Below, piece after piece: positions 7,325 through 14,545 of a DNA stretch of 18,710 nucleotides. The DNA comes from CAVSVP01 sp963731125. GTDB taxonomy: Bacteria; Pseudomonadota; Gammaproteobacteria; Competibacterales; Competibacteraceae. Numbering within the stretch: position 1 is the stretch's first letter; the number at the start of each line of letters is the position of its first letter. The position numbers and the translations under genes are program-made. Location of the stretch: contig CAVSVP010000034.1 of NCBI GenBank assembly GCA_963731125.1, forward strand, positions 1-18,710, in the 5' to 3' direction. The notes beneath the pieces were generated by a model that saw nothing but the letters and a program-made list of their open reading frames with translations, had not been told where the DNA came from and did not search any database.

Positions 7325-8218
7325 GTGAGTAACTTCGACCAACAACTAGCGAAGATCAAAACCGAAACGGGGTTTATCGCGGCCCTGGATCAAAGCGGTG
7401 GCAGCACGCCGAAGGCACTGAGCCAATACGGCATTAGCGAAGATGCCTGGTCGGATGAGGAAGGCATGTATACCCTTGTGCATCAAATGCGCACCCGCCT
7501 CATCACGAGTCCTGCTTTCGACGGCAAACGCATCCTCGGCGCGATCTTATTTGAAAACACCATGGATCGGGAGATCGAAGGCAAACCGACGACAATTTAT
7601 CTCTGGGATATAAAGAATGTCGTGCCTTTTCTCAAGATCGACAAAGGGCTCGCCGCTGAACAAGACGGTACACAAGTCATGAAGCCGATTCCCAACCTCG
7701 GCGCGCTGCTCGATAAGGCAAAATCGAATGAGGTTTTCGGCACGAAGATGCGTTCTGTCATCAAACAAGCGAATGCGGCTGGTGTGGAAGCCGTCGTTAA
7801 GCAGCAATTTGATATCGGCAAGCAAATTATTGCGGCGGGCTTAGTGCCGATTATCGAACCCGAAGTCGATATTCACTGTCCCGATAAAGCCCAAGCCGAA
7901 GATCTCCTCAAAGCGGGAATGCTAAAGGAATTGAACCAGCTTAGATCTGATCAGCGCGTTATGTTAAAAGTTACCCTGCCCGAACAGGACAACTTCTACA
8001 CCGATTGCATCCAGCATCCGAACGTGTTGAAAGTCGTGGCGCTCTCGGGCGGCTATGCGCGCGATGAAGCCAATGCCAAATTGGCAAGAAACCACGGCAT
8101 GGTGGCGAGCTTCTCGCGGGCGTTATTAGGAGGACTCTTTGCGCAGCAGTCGGACGAAGAGTTCAATGCGACGCTTGATGCGTCGATCGAAAGTATTTAT
8201 CAAGCGTCGAAGACTTGA
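7325..8218 (+). CDS. Fructose-bisphosphate aldolase, class I
   Basis: The 297-residue enzyme cleaves fructose 1,6-bisphosphate to dihydroxyacetone phosphate and glyceraldehyde 3-phosphate, reversibly, in cytosolic glycolysis and gluconeogenesis. It belongs to the short bacterial class I (Schiff base) family that includes staphylococcal Fda. Visible hallmarks are AALDQSGGSTPKAL at 19-32, ILFENTM at 74-80, IIEPEVDIH at 176-184, the likely Schiff-base lysine K215 in VMLKVTLPE, and LSGGYARDEAN at 240-250, which contributes phosphate binding. Length is full for the family. Translation starts at a GTG with GAGG at good spacing. It is a single-gene unit, with hairpins downstream that may end transcription. 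Confidence 0.93.
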   Translation: MSNFDQQLAKIKTETGFIAALDQSGGSTPKALSQYGISEDAWSDEEGMYTLVHQMRTRLITSPAFDGKRILGAILFENTMDREIEGKPTTIYLWDIKNVVPFLKIDKGLAAEQDGTQVMKPIPNLGALLDKAKSNEVFGTKMRSVIKQANAAGVEAVVKQQFDIGKQIIAAGLVPIIEPEVDIHCPDKAQAEDLLKAGMLKELNQLRSDQRVMLKVTLPEQDNFYTDCIQHPNVLKVVALSGGYARDEANAKLARNHGMVASFSRALLGGLFAQQSDEEFNATLDASIESIYQASKT

Positions 8219-8222
8219 TTCT

Positions 8223-8340
8223 AGTCGGTGGCGGTATCGCCGACTCACTGTTCCGGGAAGAGTGACAGCCCACCGAGCGTTCGGCCGGTGGTTAACCGAT
8301 ACAGCGCGACCTGCGGGTCTTAGGAGACCACACGGGTCGC
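8223..8340. other. Cluster of three hairpins after the aldolase gene
   Basis: Three inverted repeats follow the aldolase stop closely. AGTCGG/CCGACT spans 8223-8245. CCACCG/CGGTGG spans 8270-8291. A nested pair has GCGACC/GGTCGC at 8306-8340 enclosing GGTCT-tagg-AGACC at 8316-8329. None is followed by a U tract. They could stabilise the 3' ends of the convergent aldolase and pirin transcripts, or be a Rho-type or structured element. Confidence 0.35.
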
Positions 8341-8370
8341 ACGCAACCTTACCTAGGCAGTGTGAAGGCA

Positions 8371-9069
8371 TCAAGCTAGATCGAATAACAGCACTTCGGC
8401 GTTACTGAGTCCTTTCAGGTGGACACGGTCAACGTCTTTAATCGTTGCGCCATCGCCGGTATTGAGCGGCAGCCCATTGACCTCTACGCAGCCACGCGCC
8501 ACCTGAACGTAAGCCCGTCGTTCGCTGGCAAGTTCGTGCTGGACCTGCTCGCCCGCTTCTAACAAGGTCCCATACATGAGGCCGTCCTGGTGGGCGCTCA
8601 GTGATCCATCCTTACCATCGGGGGAGACCAGTAGCACTAGGCGACCGCGGCGCGCCTCCGCGGTAAAGTGCCGCTCCGCATAGCTAGGGGCCACACCCAT
8701 TTCATTTGGCTGCAGCCAGATCTGCAGAAAGTGCACCGGTTCTTCTTGGGAATGGTTGAACTCACTGTGCCTGACGCCTGTACCGGCGCTCATGCGCTGT
8801 ACGTTACCCGGTCGAATGACCGAGCCGTTACCCAGGCTGTCCCTATGCTCCAGGGCGCCATCCAGTACATAGCTGATAATCTCCATGTCACGGTGCCCGT
8901 GAGTCCCGAACCCGCCACCCGGCGCAACGGTGTCGTCATTAATCACCCGGAGGTTTGATACACCCATGTGTTTGGGGTCGTAGTATTCACCGAACGAGAA
9001 GGTGTGGTGGCTGTTGAGCCAACCGAGTTGCGTATAACCTCGCTCTTTGGAATGTCTTATTTGCATCAT
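8371..9069 (-). CDS. Pirin family protein (YhhW-type quercetin 2,3-dioxygenase-like)
   Basis: The 232-residue protein is a two-domain cupin (pirin) of full length. The metal ligands fall at H57 and H59 (THGHRDME) and H101 and E103 (RHSEFNHS), the same spacing as in E. coli YhhW. Other conserved pirin blocks are present: GWLNSHHTFSFGEYYDP at 16-32, NDDTVAPGGGFG at 44-55 and MSAGTGVRHSE at 93-103. YhhW binds a metal and can oxidise quercetin in vitro. The physiological substrate is not known. The start at 9069 has AGGA at good spacing upstream, and a second ATG follows immediately. It is transcribed away from a LysR gene, so control by that regulator is likely. Confidence 0.9.
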   Translation of the reverse strand: MMQIRHSKERGYTQLGWLNSHHTFSFGEYYDPKHMGVSNLRVINDDTVAPGGGFGTHGHRDMEIISYVLDGALEHRDSLGNGSVIRPGNVQRMSAGTGVRHSEFNHSQEEPVHFLQIWLQPNEMGVAPSYAERHFTAEARRGRLVLLVSPDGKDGSLSAHQDGLMYGTLLEAGEQVQHELASERRAYVQVARGCVEVNGLPLNTGDGATIKDVDRVHLKGLSNAEVLLFDLA

Positions 9070-9333
9070 GGTTAGTCCTCATTCAAGTAGTACTTTTGCA
9101 ATAATCTAGCGCAACACTCGGGTTTTATTAACCTCTGGAATTGAGATAGGCTTTTACGCTATGCGCAACAATGCTGAATTGATTTTCTATCAACTTCCGT
9201 TTGGAGCAGCCGTGGTGTTTTAGGATTGGGTCGATATGTCCTGCGTTACAGAGCATAGGGGTTGGTGGGCCTTATACGAGGGGCGCAGAATGTCGGGGTA
9301 CAAAGGTTAAGCTCAGTCATCTGAGGGCAGCAA
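9070..9333. promoter_or_regulatory. Divergent control region between pirin and LysR genes
   Basis: This 264-bp region separates the two divergent genes and is the expected location of LysR binding sites. GCGCAACA occurs twice as a direct repeat, at 9109-9116 and 9163-9170, 54 bp apart. I could not find a clear T-N11-A palindrome, so the operator assignment is inference from gene layout. Confidence 0.35.
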
Positions 9334-10218
9334 TTGGAAGAGCTCGAAATATTTGTCGCCGTCGTGGAGGCGCAGGGGTTCACGGCAGCGGCTGCACGCT
9401 TGGAGACAACCACCGCAGCGATAAGTCGCCGTATCAAGGCACTTGAGCAACGCCTCGGAGTACGGCTGTTGCAGCGAACCACACGGAAGATCCAACTGAC
9501 AGAAGCCGGCGAGATTTATTATCAGGAAGTCCGGCGCGTGCTAGAGGACCTCAGGACGGCTGAAGACCAACTGCAGCAACTGACATACCAACCGATCGGC
9601 GAGTTACGGATCGCCACGCCAATGTCCTTCGGTCAACGCAGGTTAGCACCGTTGGTGGCGCGTTTCGCCGCCGCGCATCACCGGCTGCGGCTATCGCTAC
9701 TGCTCGATGATCGCGAAACGGATCTCGTCCGCGAGGGGATCGATCTAGCCTTGCGGATTACCTACCCCGTCGATGCTTCCTACATCGCCAAACCGATCAT
9801 GCCTGTACCTCGCTACCTTTGTGCTTCTCCCGATTACCTCGCGAGCAGAGGTGTTCCGACGATTCCCTCGGATCTTCTGAAACACGACTGCCTACATTAC
9901 AATGTGATCACCGAAGTGGAGGAATGGTCTTTTAGCGGAGCCCATGGAGTCGAAACCGTCCCGGTCAAGGGAAGATTCTGCAGCAACAATGGTGAAGTCC
10001 TCCTTGAGGCTGCCATTCAGGGGCTCGGCATCATACTGCTGCCGGATTTCATCGTTTCGGAGGCGCTCGCTGACGGTCGCTTAGTCCGGGTGCTTGAGGG
10101 ACAGGAGCGTATGCCGCTTACGCTGTTCGCCGTTTACCCCTCGCGCCACTTCGTGCCAACTAAGATCCGGCTGTTTATTGATTTTATTGTGGGTGCACTC
10201 AGTGGATTCCGTTCGTAA
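9334..10218 (+). CDS. LysR-family transcriptional regulator
   Basis: The 294-residue protein has the LysR architecture: an N-terminal winged helix-turn-helix (residues 1-60, with FTAAAARLETTTAAISRRIK as the recognition region, then RLLQRTTRKIQLTEAG), a linker helix (60-85) and a periplasmic-binding-protein-like effector domain (87-290). It resembles the CrgA/DsdC-like group in motifs such as GELRIATPMSFG and ASPDYLASRGVP. The start is a TTG with GAGGG 6 nt upstream and gives the normal LysR N-terminus. No other start fits as well. LysR regulators usually control the divergent neighbour, here the pirin gene, plus their own expression. The ligand cannot be predicted. Confidence 0.92.
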   Translation: MEELEIFVAVVEAQGFTAAAARLETTTAAISRRIKALEQRLGVRLLQRTTRKIQLTEAGEIYYQEVRRVLEDLRTAEDQLQQLTYQPIGELRIATPMSFGQRRLAPLVARFAAAHHRLRLSLLLDDRETDLVREGIDLALRITYPVDASYIAKPIMPVPRYLCASPDYLASRGVPTIPSDLLKHDCLHYNVITEVEEWSFSGAHGVETVPVKGRFCSNNGEVLLEAAIQGLGIILLPDFIVSEALADGRLVRVLEGQERMPLTLFAVYPSRHFVPTKIRLFIDFIVGALSGFRS

Positions 10219-10345
10219 GGGGCTGACTCGGCTGATGGGTTAATATCTGCCGGTGAATGAAAGCGATGGTTGTTCCGGTGAAAGGTTGGAAGGTGTGGCA
10301 ATCAGGGACAGCATGCCGCTGATTAGCGAAAGCCGTGGAACGACA

Positions 10346-10783
10346 TCAGCCGCCCACGGGTTGCGCCCCGTTGCCGAGCAGGGTCTGCAGGCGGCTGGCC
10401 AGTTGGGCGCGGTGATAGGGCTTGCTGAGAAAGGCAAAGCCTTCTTCGGAAGAGTTGCGCGGGAGGAGGTTTTGTTCGGTATAGCCGGAGGTCAACAGCA
10501 CCTTCAGCGCGGGGCGGCGGCGGCGGGCTTCGCGGGCGAGCGCCACGCCATCGCGCCCGCCGGGCAACACCACATCGCTAAAGAGCAGCGCCACCGCCGG
10601 GGTGTTCTCCAGTACGTGTAGCCCCGTGTCGGCGTCTTCGGCGGCCACCGTGGCATAGCCCAGGCTCTGGAGCAGACGCACGCTGGGATCGTCTTCTACC
10701 ACCAAAATGGTTGCTGTAAGGTGCTGGGACGCGGGGACGTCCTGGGGGGGTGCGGCGCCGGGAGCCTCGGTGGGGTGGGTCAA
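10346..10783 (-). CDS. Response-regulator receiver domain, fragment of a hybrid sensor kinase
   Basis: The 145 residues encode one receiver domain of the type found at the C-terminus of hybrid histidine kinases: ILVVEDD at 26-32 with the acidic pair D31/D32, phospho-acceptor D70 in LFSDVVLPGG, TSGY at 98-101 and K121 in LSKPY. Helix 1 is too short: only VRLLQS stands between DDPS and LGY, where about 13-14 residues are usual, so six to eight residues appear deleted in frame. The first in-frame start (TTG at 10783) has no ribosome binding site. Sequence beyond it, on the 3' coordinate side, is an unrelated transposase tail. I read this as the truncated end of a kinase gene and probably non-functional. 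Confidence 0.65.
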   Translation of the reverse strand: MTHPTEAPGAAPPQDVPASQHLTATILVVEDDPSVRLLQSLGYATVAAEDADTGLHVLENTPAVALLFSDVVLPGGRDGVALAREARRRRPALKVLLTSGYTEQNLLPRNSSEEGFAFLSKPYHRAQLASRLQTLLGNGAQPVGG

Positions 10784-10796
10784 ATTAACATCGTTG

Positions 10797-10991
10797 CTGA
10801 CACTTGTGGAAAGCGCCTGTAAATGGCTTGTTCAGCAGCGGTTCAAGGGGGTAGGTATGCGGTGGAGCGAAACTGGCTTCGATCATCTCTTGTATCTTCG
10901 CCTGGCTTGGATCAATCAGCGGTTAGATCAGGTGCTCCAGATTCTACCCCCTCCAACAAGTTTTAGATGCGCCCTATCCAAGCAATGCTGA
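10797..10991 (+). pseudogene. C-terminal remnant of an ISKra4-like transposase
   Basis: The open frame ending at 10991 contains VESACKWLVQQRFKGVGMR and WSETGFDHLLYLRLAW, which resemble the C-terminal end of ISKra4-family transposases (ES-CK...GMRW). Only about 60 residues remain. Sequence before about 10797 in this frame is the reverse of the receiver-domain gene and is not transposase. There is no start codon or ribosome binding site. The remnant abuts the broken receiver gene and may mark the insertion that truncated it. Confidence 0.55.
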
Positions 10992-11015
10992 ATAATACCC
11001 ACCTCAGTCATTCCC

Positions 11016-11036
11016 GGCTTCGAGCGGCGCGAAGCC
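11016..11036. other. Hairpin before the AI-2E transporter gene
   Basis: GGCTTCG (11016-11022) and CGAAGCC (11030-11036) form a perfect 7-bp stem with a 7-nt loop, 37 bp before the transporter start. No T tract follows. It could terminate read-through from the transposase remnant or act in the 5' leader. Confidence 0.35.
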
Positions 11037-11073
11037 ATAAAGCATTGCTAACGATACCTCAGAGAGCCAAGTC

Positions 11074-12225
11074 ATGACCACTGCTGACCAGTCTTTACAA
11101 GACAAGGTGTTTTTCAACCGCCTGCTGGAAGCCACCATTCGCATTAGTATTGTCGCCATTCTGGCGATGTGGTGCATGCAGATCGTCAAGCCGTTTTTGA
11201 TCCCCATCATTTGGGGAATTATCATTGCCATCGCCAGTTATCCTGGGTACCGCCGATTGCGGCGAATGGTGGGTGAACGCCACGGCGTTGCGGCACCGCT
11301 ATTTACTCTATTGGCGTTGATGATATTAATTGTACCGATCGTATTGCTGGCGGAAACGGCAGTCGATGGCATACAAATGATAGTCAGCCAATTGAGCGAT
11401 GGCGATCTCAACCTACCGCCGCCACCGGAAAGCGTCGCTACATGGCCGGTCGTTGGAAACGAACTCCATCAGTTCTGGCAACGGGCTTCCGATAATCTCG
11501 AGTCCCTCTTGACCACATTCACTCCCCAACTCAAAGTACTTGCCGCTTGGCTGCTGACGACGGTGGCTGACATGGGTTTCGGAATCTTACAGTTTGTGGT
11601 GGCGATTATTATCGCTGGCGTATTATTGGCCAACGCGAGCAGTGGCTACGCTGTGGCACATACTATCGCCAAACGGCTCGCCGGCGATCCCGGCGACGCC
11701 TTTGCCGATCTGGCGGAGGCGACGGTGCGCAGCGTTGCTCGGGGCATATTGGGGGTAGCCTTTATCCAGTCCCTACTGGCCGGAGTGGGATTTCTTATCG
11801 TTGGAGTACCGGGCGCCGGTCTGTGGGCTTTGCTGTGTTTACTGCTCGCGGTTATTCAAATTGGTATCATACCCATCATCCTGCCGATGGTGATTTACGT
11901 GTTTTCCACGGCCGATACGCTGACTGCGATTTTATTTTTACTTTGGAGTATTTTCGTCAGTGTTATCGACAATATTCTCAAGCCTATCCTCCTGGGCCGC
12001 GGCGTCGAAACACCCACGCTCGTGATTTTTCTCGGCACCATTGGCGGATTTTTAACCTCAGGTATTATTGGCTTGTTTATCGGTCCGATTATATTGGCAA
12101 TTGGCTATAAATTGTTTTTAGCTTGGCTTAATGAGAAGCCGGCGGTGAACGGTGCCACCAACGTATCCCACGCGTCTTCTCCGAACCAGGCGACTCTCAG
12201 CTCAGAGAAAGTTTACGACAAGTGA
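11074..12225 (+). CDS. AI-2E family transporter (PF01594, YdiK/PerM-like permease)
   Basis: The 383-residue protein is an inner-membrane permease with about seven or eight hydrophobic segments. Two lie near residues 22-55, one at 74-94, one at 166-186, and a cluster between about 223 and 350. Family signatures are present: SVIDNILKPILLGRG at 296-310 and GTIGGFLTSGIIGLFIGP at 321-338. The hydrophilic stretch (95-160) between membrane parts is typical. Members of the family have been proposed to export autoinducer-2 (TqsA) or to act as sodium/proton antiporters, and most are untested. The C-terminal 30 residues are polar and variable. The ATG follows CAGAGAG at suitable spacing. It appears to be transcribed alone. 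Confidence 0.88.
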   Translation: MTTADQSLQDKVFFNRLLEATIRISIVAILAMWCMQIVKPFLIPIIWGIIIAIASYPGYRRLRRMVGERHGVAAPLFTLLALMILIVPIVLLAETAVDGIQMIVSQLSDGDLNLPPPPESVATWPVVGNELHQFWQRASDNLESLLTTFTPQLKVLAAWLLTTVADMGFGILQFVVAIIIAGVLLANASSGYAVAHTIAKRLAGDPGDAFADLAEATVRSVARGILGVAFIQSLLAGVGFLIVGVPGAGLWALLCLLLAVIQIGIIPIILPMVIYVFSTADTLTAILFLLWSIFVSVIDNILKPILLGRGVETPTLVIFLGTIGGFLTSGIIGLFIGPIILAIGYKLFLAWLNEKPAVNGATNVSHASSPNQATLSSEKVYDK

Positions 12226-12454
12226 GAAGACCGATCGTGCGAATGTCTGACGGTGACTCGGAGGTGGGGGATGAGACGTAAAGCAGTTATCTTATCCCCG
12301 CCACACTCGCATACGAATGCAAATCGCTGTCTGTCGGAGATTAGAACGAATTGAGCAATCGCTACTTCAGCGAATCGGGTACATCATATGTGAGAAACTA
12401 TGCGGTTCAAGCCCCCAGCCAGCAAAGGGTAAATTGAAAATTGACAACCTTTGT

Positions 12455-12961
12455 CTAATGGCGAAGCGCAAGAAATTTGAGACTTAGGGCAAGTAACAGA
12501 ATAGATACCGGAAGAATTAACATTTCCCAAGTCAGATTGCCAAGATTTAATAAAACAATCTCGAGAAATTTAACAAATAAAATAACGACAATCACCTCAG
12601 CAAGAGTATTCTTCAAATGACTAATATCAGGTATGTCTAACCATTTAAAGAATCGTGCTTCAGAGTTGCTCGTGCTGTTGATAAAAAGTAAATAGACACC
12701 ATAGGAGAAGATCATCAGCACCAGGGCAATTAAAAAAGAATCCATCGCTTTAATAATATAACTGGTCACAAGATCCGCTGCTTTTACCACCTCTGAGCCA
12801 CTTTCTTCCAGCTCTATGTAATTTTCACTAAAAAAAGCATATTCAAAGGCGAGTAGCGTTTCTATGACGCCAATATACAGCATGAGCACAGCTCCAAAAA
12901 AAGTCGAAATGACGACAATAATGCTGATATACCGCAGCGGGTAAAAGTATCGAATAACCAT
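12455..12961 (-). CDS. YqhA/UPF0114 family inner-membrane protein
   Basis: The 168-residue protein has four hydrophobic segments (about 11-37, 73-94, 118-138 and 145-165). The conserved region around KAMDSFLIALVLMIFSYGVYLLF and the loop FFKWLDIPDISHLKNTLAEVI are characteristic of the UPF0114 (YqhA) family. Function is unknown in the family. The gene is visibly more AT-rich than its neighbours, which may reflect transfer or simply a small membrane protein. The ATG at 12961 has only a weak ribosome binding site. It is transcribed convergently towards the AI-2E transporter and divergently from the BREX operon. Confidence 0.82.
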   Translation of the reverse strand: MVIRYFYPLRYISIIVVISTFFGAVLMLYIGVIETLLAFEYAFFSENYIELEESGSEVVKAADLVTSYIIKAMDSFLIALVLMIFSYGVYLLFINSTSNSEARFFKWLDIPDISHLKNTLAEVIVVILFVKFLEIVLLNLGNLTWEMLILPVSILLLALSLKFLALRH

Positions 12962-13061
12962 AATTGTTGTGATCCCCTTGGCTGCATGAAGCTATCGGCG
13001 CTGTCCCGAAAAAGGTTCAGCGACCTTCAAGGGATACTCGATTAGCACCTTATCGACTGAT

Positions 13062-13090
13062 TTGACGTCGTTTATAGCTTAGTCTATTTT
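13062..13090 (+). promoter_or_regulatory. Candidate sigma-70 promoter of the pglW operon
   Basis: TTGACG (13062-13067) and TATTTT (13085-13090) are separated by exactly 17 bp. This would start a transcript about 110 bp before the pglW start. The -35 box matches consensus at five of six positions, the -10 box at four. It is the best pair I see in the 247 bp between yqhA and pglW. An imperfect inverted repeat (12972-12980 with 13028-13035) lies just upstream and might be an operator or a terminator for other transcripts. Confidence 0.35.
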
Positions 13091-13140
13091 TCTTCGGCGT
13101 CGAATAGTGCCCATGGAAACTTGACTTCTTGCTTGAAAGT

Positions 13141-13212
13141 ATGGAGCAGGAAGGCAGCGATGAAGGAACTGATAATGTACTCGGAGCCCATACAAAACAG
13201 GTGAATCAGTGA
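13141..13212 (+). CDS. Possible 23-codon leader ORF overlapping pglW
   Basis: An ATG at 13141 opens a 23-codon frame whose TGA overlaps the pglW GTG as GTGA (13209-13212). Such four-base overlaps are typical of translational coupling. Its own ribosome binding site is weak (GAAAG), and the peptide (acidic, MEQEGSDEGTDN...) matches nothing I know. It may couple pglW translation to a leader, or be chance. Confidence 0.25.
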   Translation: MEQEGSDEGTDNVLGAHTKQVNQ

Positions 13213-14444
13213 AGATTGGACGTTGGCTAGAGGTTACAGAATCCCAGTATCCCTGGGAGCGGGAAGCCCTCGGTTACCTGCGGGAGAAGCTGCCGGATAG
13301 CGAACCGTTTCGCGCCTGGTCAAATTTCGAATTCATCGCAGACGACGGGAGCATTAACGAGGTCGATCTTCTCGTCGTTTCGCTCTACCAGATCTATCTG
13401 GTGGAAATAAAGAGTCGTCCTGGCCGTCTTACTGGTGATACGGGTACCTGGACCTGGCGTCACGAGGGCCGGGAATGGGTGGACGATAATCCTCTGCTGC
13501 TGGCTAATCGCAAGGCGAAAAAGTTCAAAAGCCTCCTGCAACGTCAGGCAGCCCTTCGCAAACACCGGATTCCGTACGTGGAATCGGTCATCTTTCTAGC
13601 GAGCCGCGCGCTCCGCTGTGAATTGAGCAAAGCCGGCAGAACCGGCGTTTACCTCAGCAAGGAGGCCGAGCAGGAAGGCTATCCCGATATCATAAAGATT
13701 CTCTCGGGAGAGCTTGCCTCGGAACGGAGTGGGTTGGGTTCCGGCGCGCACCGGATCGATCGGATTGTCTCGAAAGCCGTCAAGCGTGCCATGGAGCAAG
13801 CGGGTATCCGCCCCTCTCAGCGGCATCGCAGGGTGGGCGATTACGTACTCGAGGGTCTCCTGCTGGAGACTGATGTCTATCAGGACTGGGAGGCATGCCA
13901 TGTCAACTTCCCAAAGTCGAAACGCCGTGTACGAGTCTATCCGGTTGCGCTGCAATTCTCTGAAGTTTCCAGGGCAGAGCGACGCCGCGCGGCGGAAAGA
14001 GAGTTTCAACTCTTGGATGGGGTCGTACATCCGGGAATTCTCCGGGTTGAGCAATTCACCGAGCATGAGCGTGGGCCTGCACTGGTTTTCGAGCATGACC
14101 CAACGGCGGAGCGCCTGGATCTTTTTCTGCTGAGAAAAGGCAAAGCAATCGCTATTGACACGCGGTTAAACCTGCTGCGACAGCTAGCCGAGACGCTGCA
14201 TTATGCGCATTCCCGGCGACTTTACCACAGAGCCCTCAGCCCCCAAACGATCCTGATGACAGCACCTGATAGTCCACATAGGCAGGTCAAGGTGTTTGAC
14301 TGGCAAACCGCGAGGCGCGAGAATACCTCCCAAACCGGCACGCGCCTCACCGTTGAGGACACCGTTCAACCGGGTCTTTCTGGAGACAAACAAAGCGTTG
14401 TCTATCTGGCTCCCGAGGTAACCCTCGGGGGGCGGCCAAGCTAG
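13209..14444 (+). CDS. pglW: PglW (BrxW) N-terminal part: NERD domain plus pseudokinase, ends at a frameshift
   Basis: This frame encodes the first 411 residues of the BREX type 2 serine/threonine kinase PglW. Residues 5-160 form a NERD domain related to nucleases, with D53 in NEVDLLVV and E67/K69 in LVEIKSR in PD-(D/E)xK-like positions, and DDNPLLLANRKAK at 92-104. Residues 210-403 form a protein-kinase fold that looks inactive: the catalytic loop is HRALSPQT (340-347) instead of HRDxKxxN, and DFG is replaced by DWQ (364-366). YLAPEV at 399-404 marks the activation segment end. The frame then leaves homology in a G6 run and stops at 14442. The GTG start has AGGTG at good spacing and gives the expected PglW N-terminus. 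In Streptomyces, PglW is essential for the Pgl phage-defence phenotype. Confidence 0.85.
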   Translation: MKIGRWLEVTESQYPWEREALGYLREKLPDSEPFRAWSNFEFIADDGSINEVDLLVVSLYQIYLVEIKSRPGRLTGDTGTWTWRHEGREWVDDNPLLLANRKAKKFKSLLQRQAALRKHRIPYVESVIFLASRALRCELSKAGRTGVYLSKEAEQEGYPDIIKILSGELASERSGLGSGAHRIDRIVSKAVKRAMEQAGIRPSQRHRRVGDYVLEGLLLETDVYQDWEACHVNFPKSKRRVRVYPVALQFSEVSRAERRRAAEREFQLLDGVVHPGILRVEQFTEHERGPALVFEHDPTAERLDLFLLRKGKAIAIDTRLNLLRQLAETLHYAHSRRLYHRALSPQTILMTAPDSPHRQVKVFDWQTARRENTSQTGTRLTVEDTVQPGLSGDKQSVVYLAPEVTLGGRPS

Positions 14445-14545
14445 ATATCTTCTCCCTGGGTGCTATTGCTTATCATCTCTTCTCCGGGGAGCCTCCCGCT
14501 CCCAGTGTCGAAGCGCTTCATCAAAAACTCTCCTCTGGACAAGGG

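Noticed and set aside
10253..10621. 122-codon plus-strand frame after the LysR gene
   Set aside because: It covers the receiver domain on the opposite strand, whose motifs (VVEDD, DVVLPGG, LSKPY) are unmistakable.
12240..12310. GGTGGGGGAT ... ATCCCCGCC as a terminator between the AI-2E and YqhA genes
   Set aside because: The stem has a G-run offset and a loop of about 30 nt without a T tract, so support is too weak for a terminator call.
12390..12425. GGTTCAAGCCCC resembling a tRNA T loop
   Set aside because: The flanking bases do not pair to form a T stem or an acceptor stem, and no anticodon arm is found upstream.
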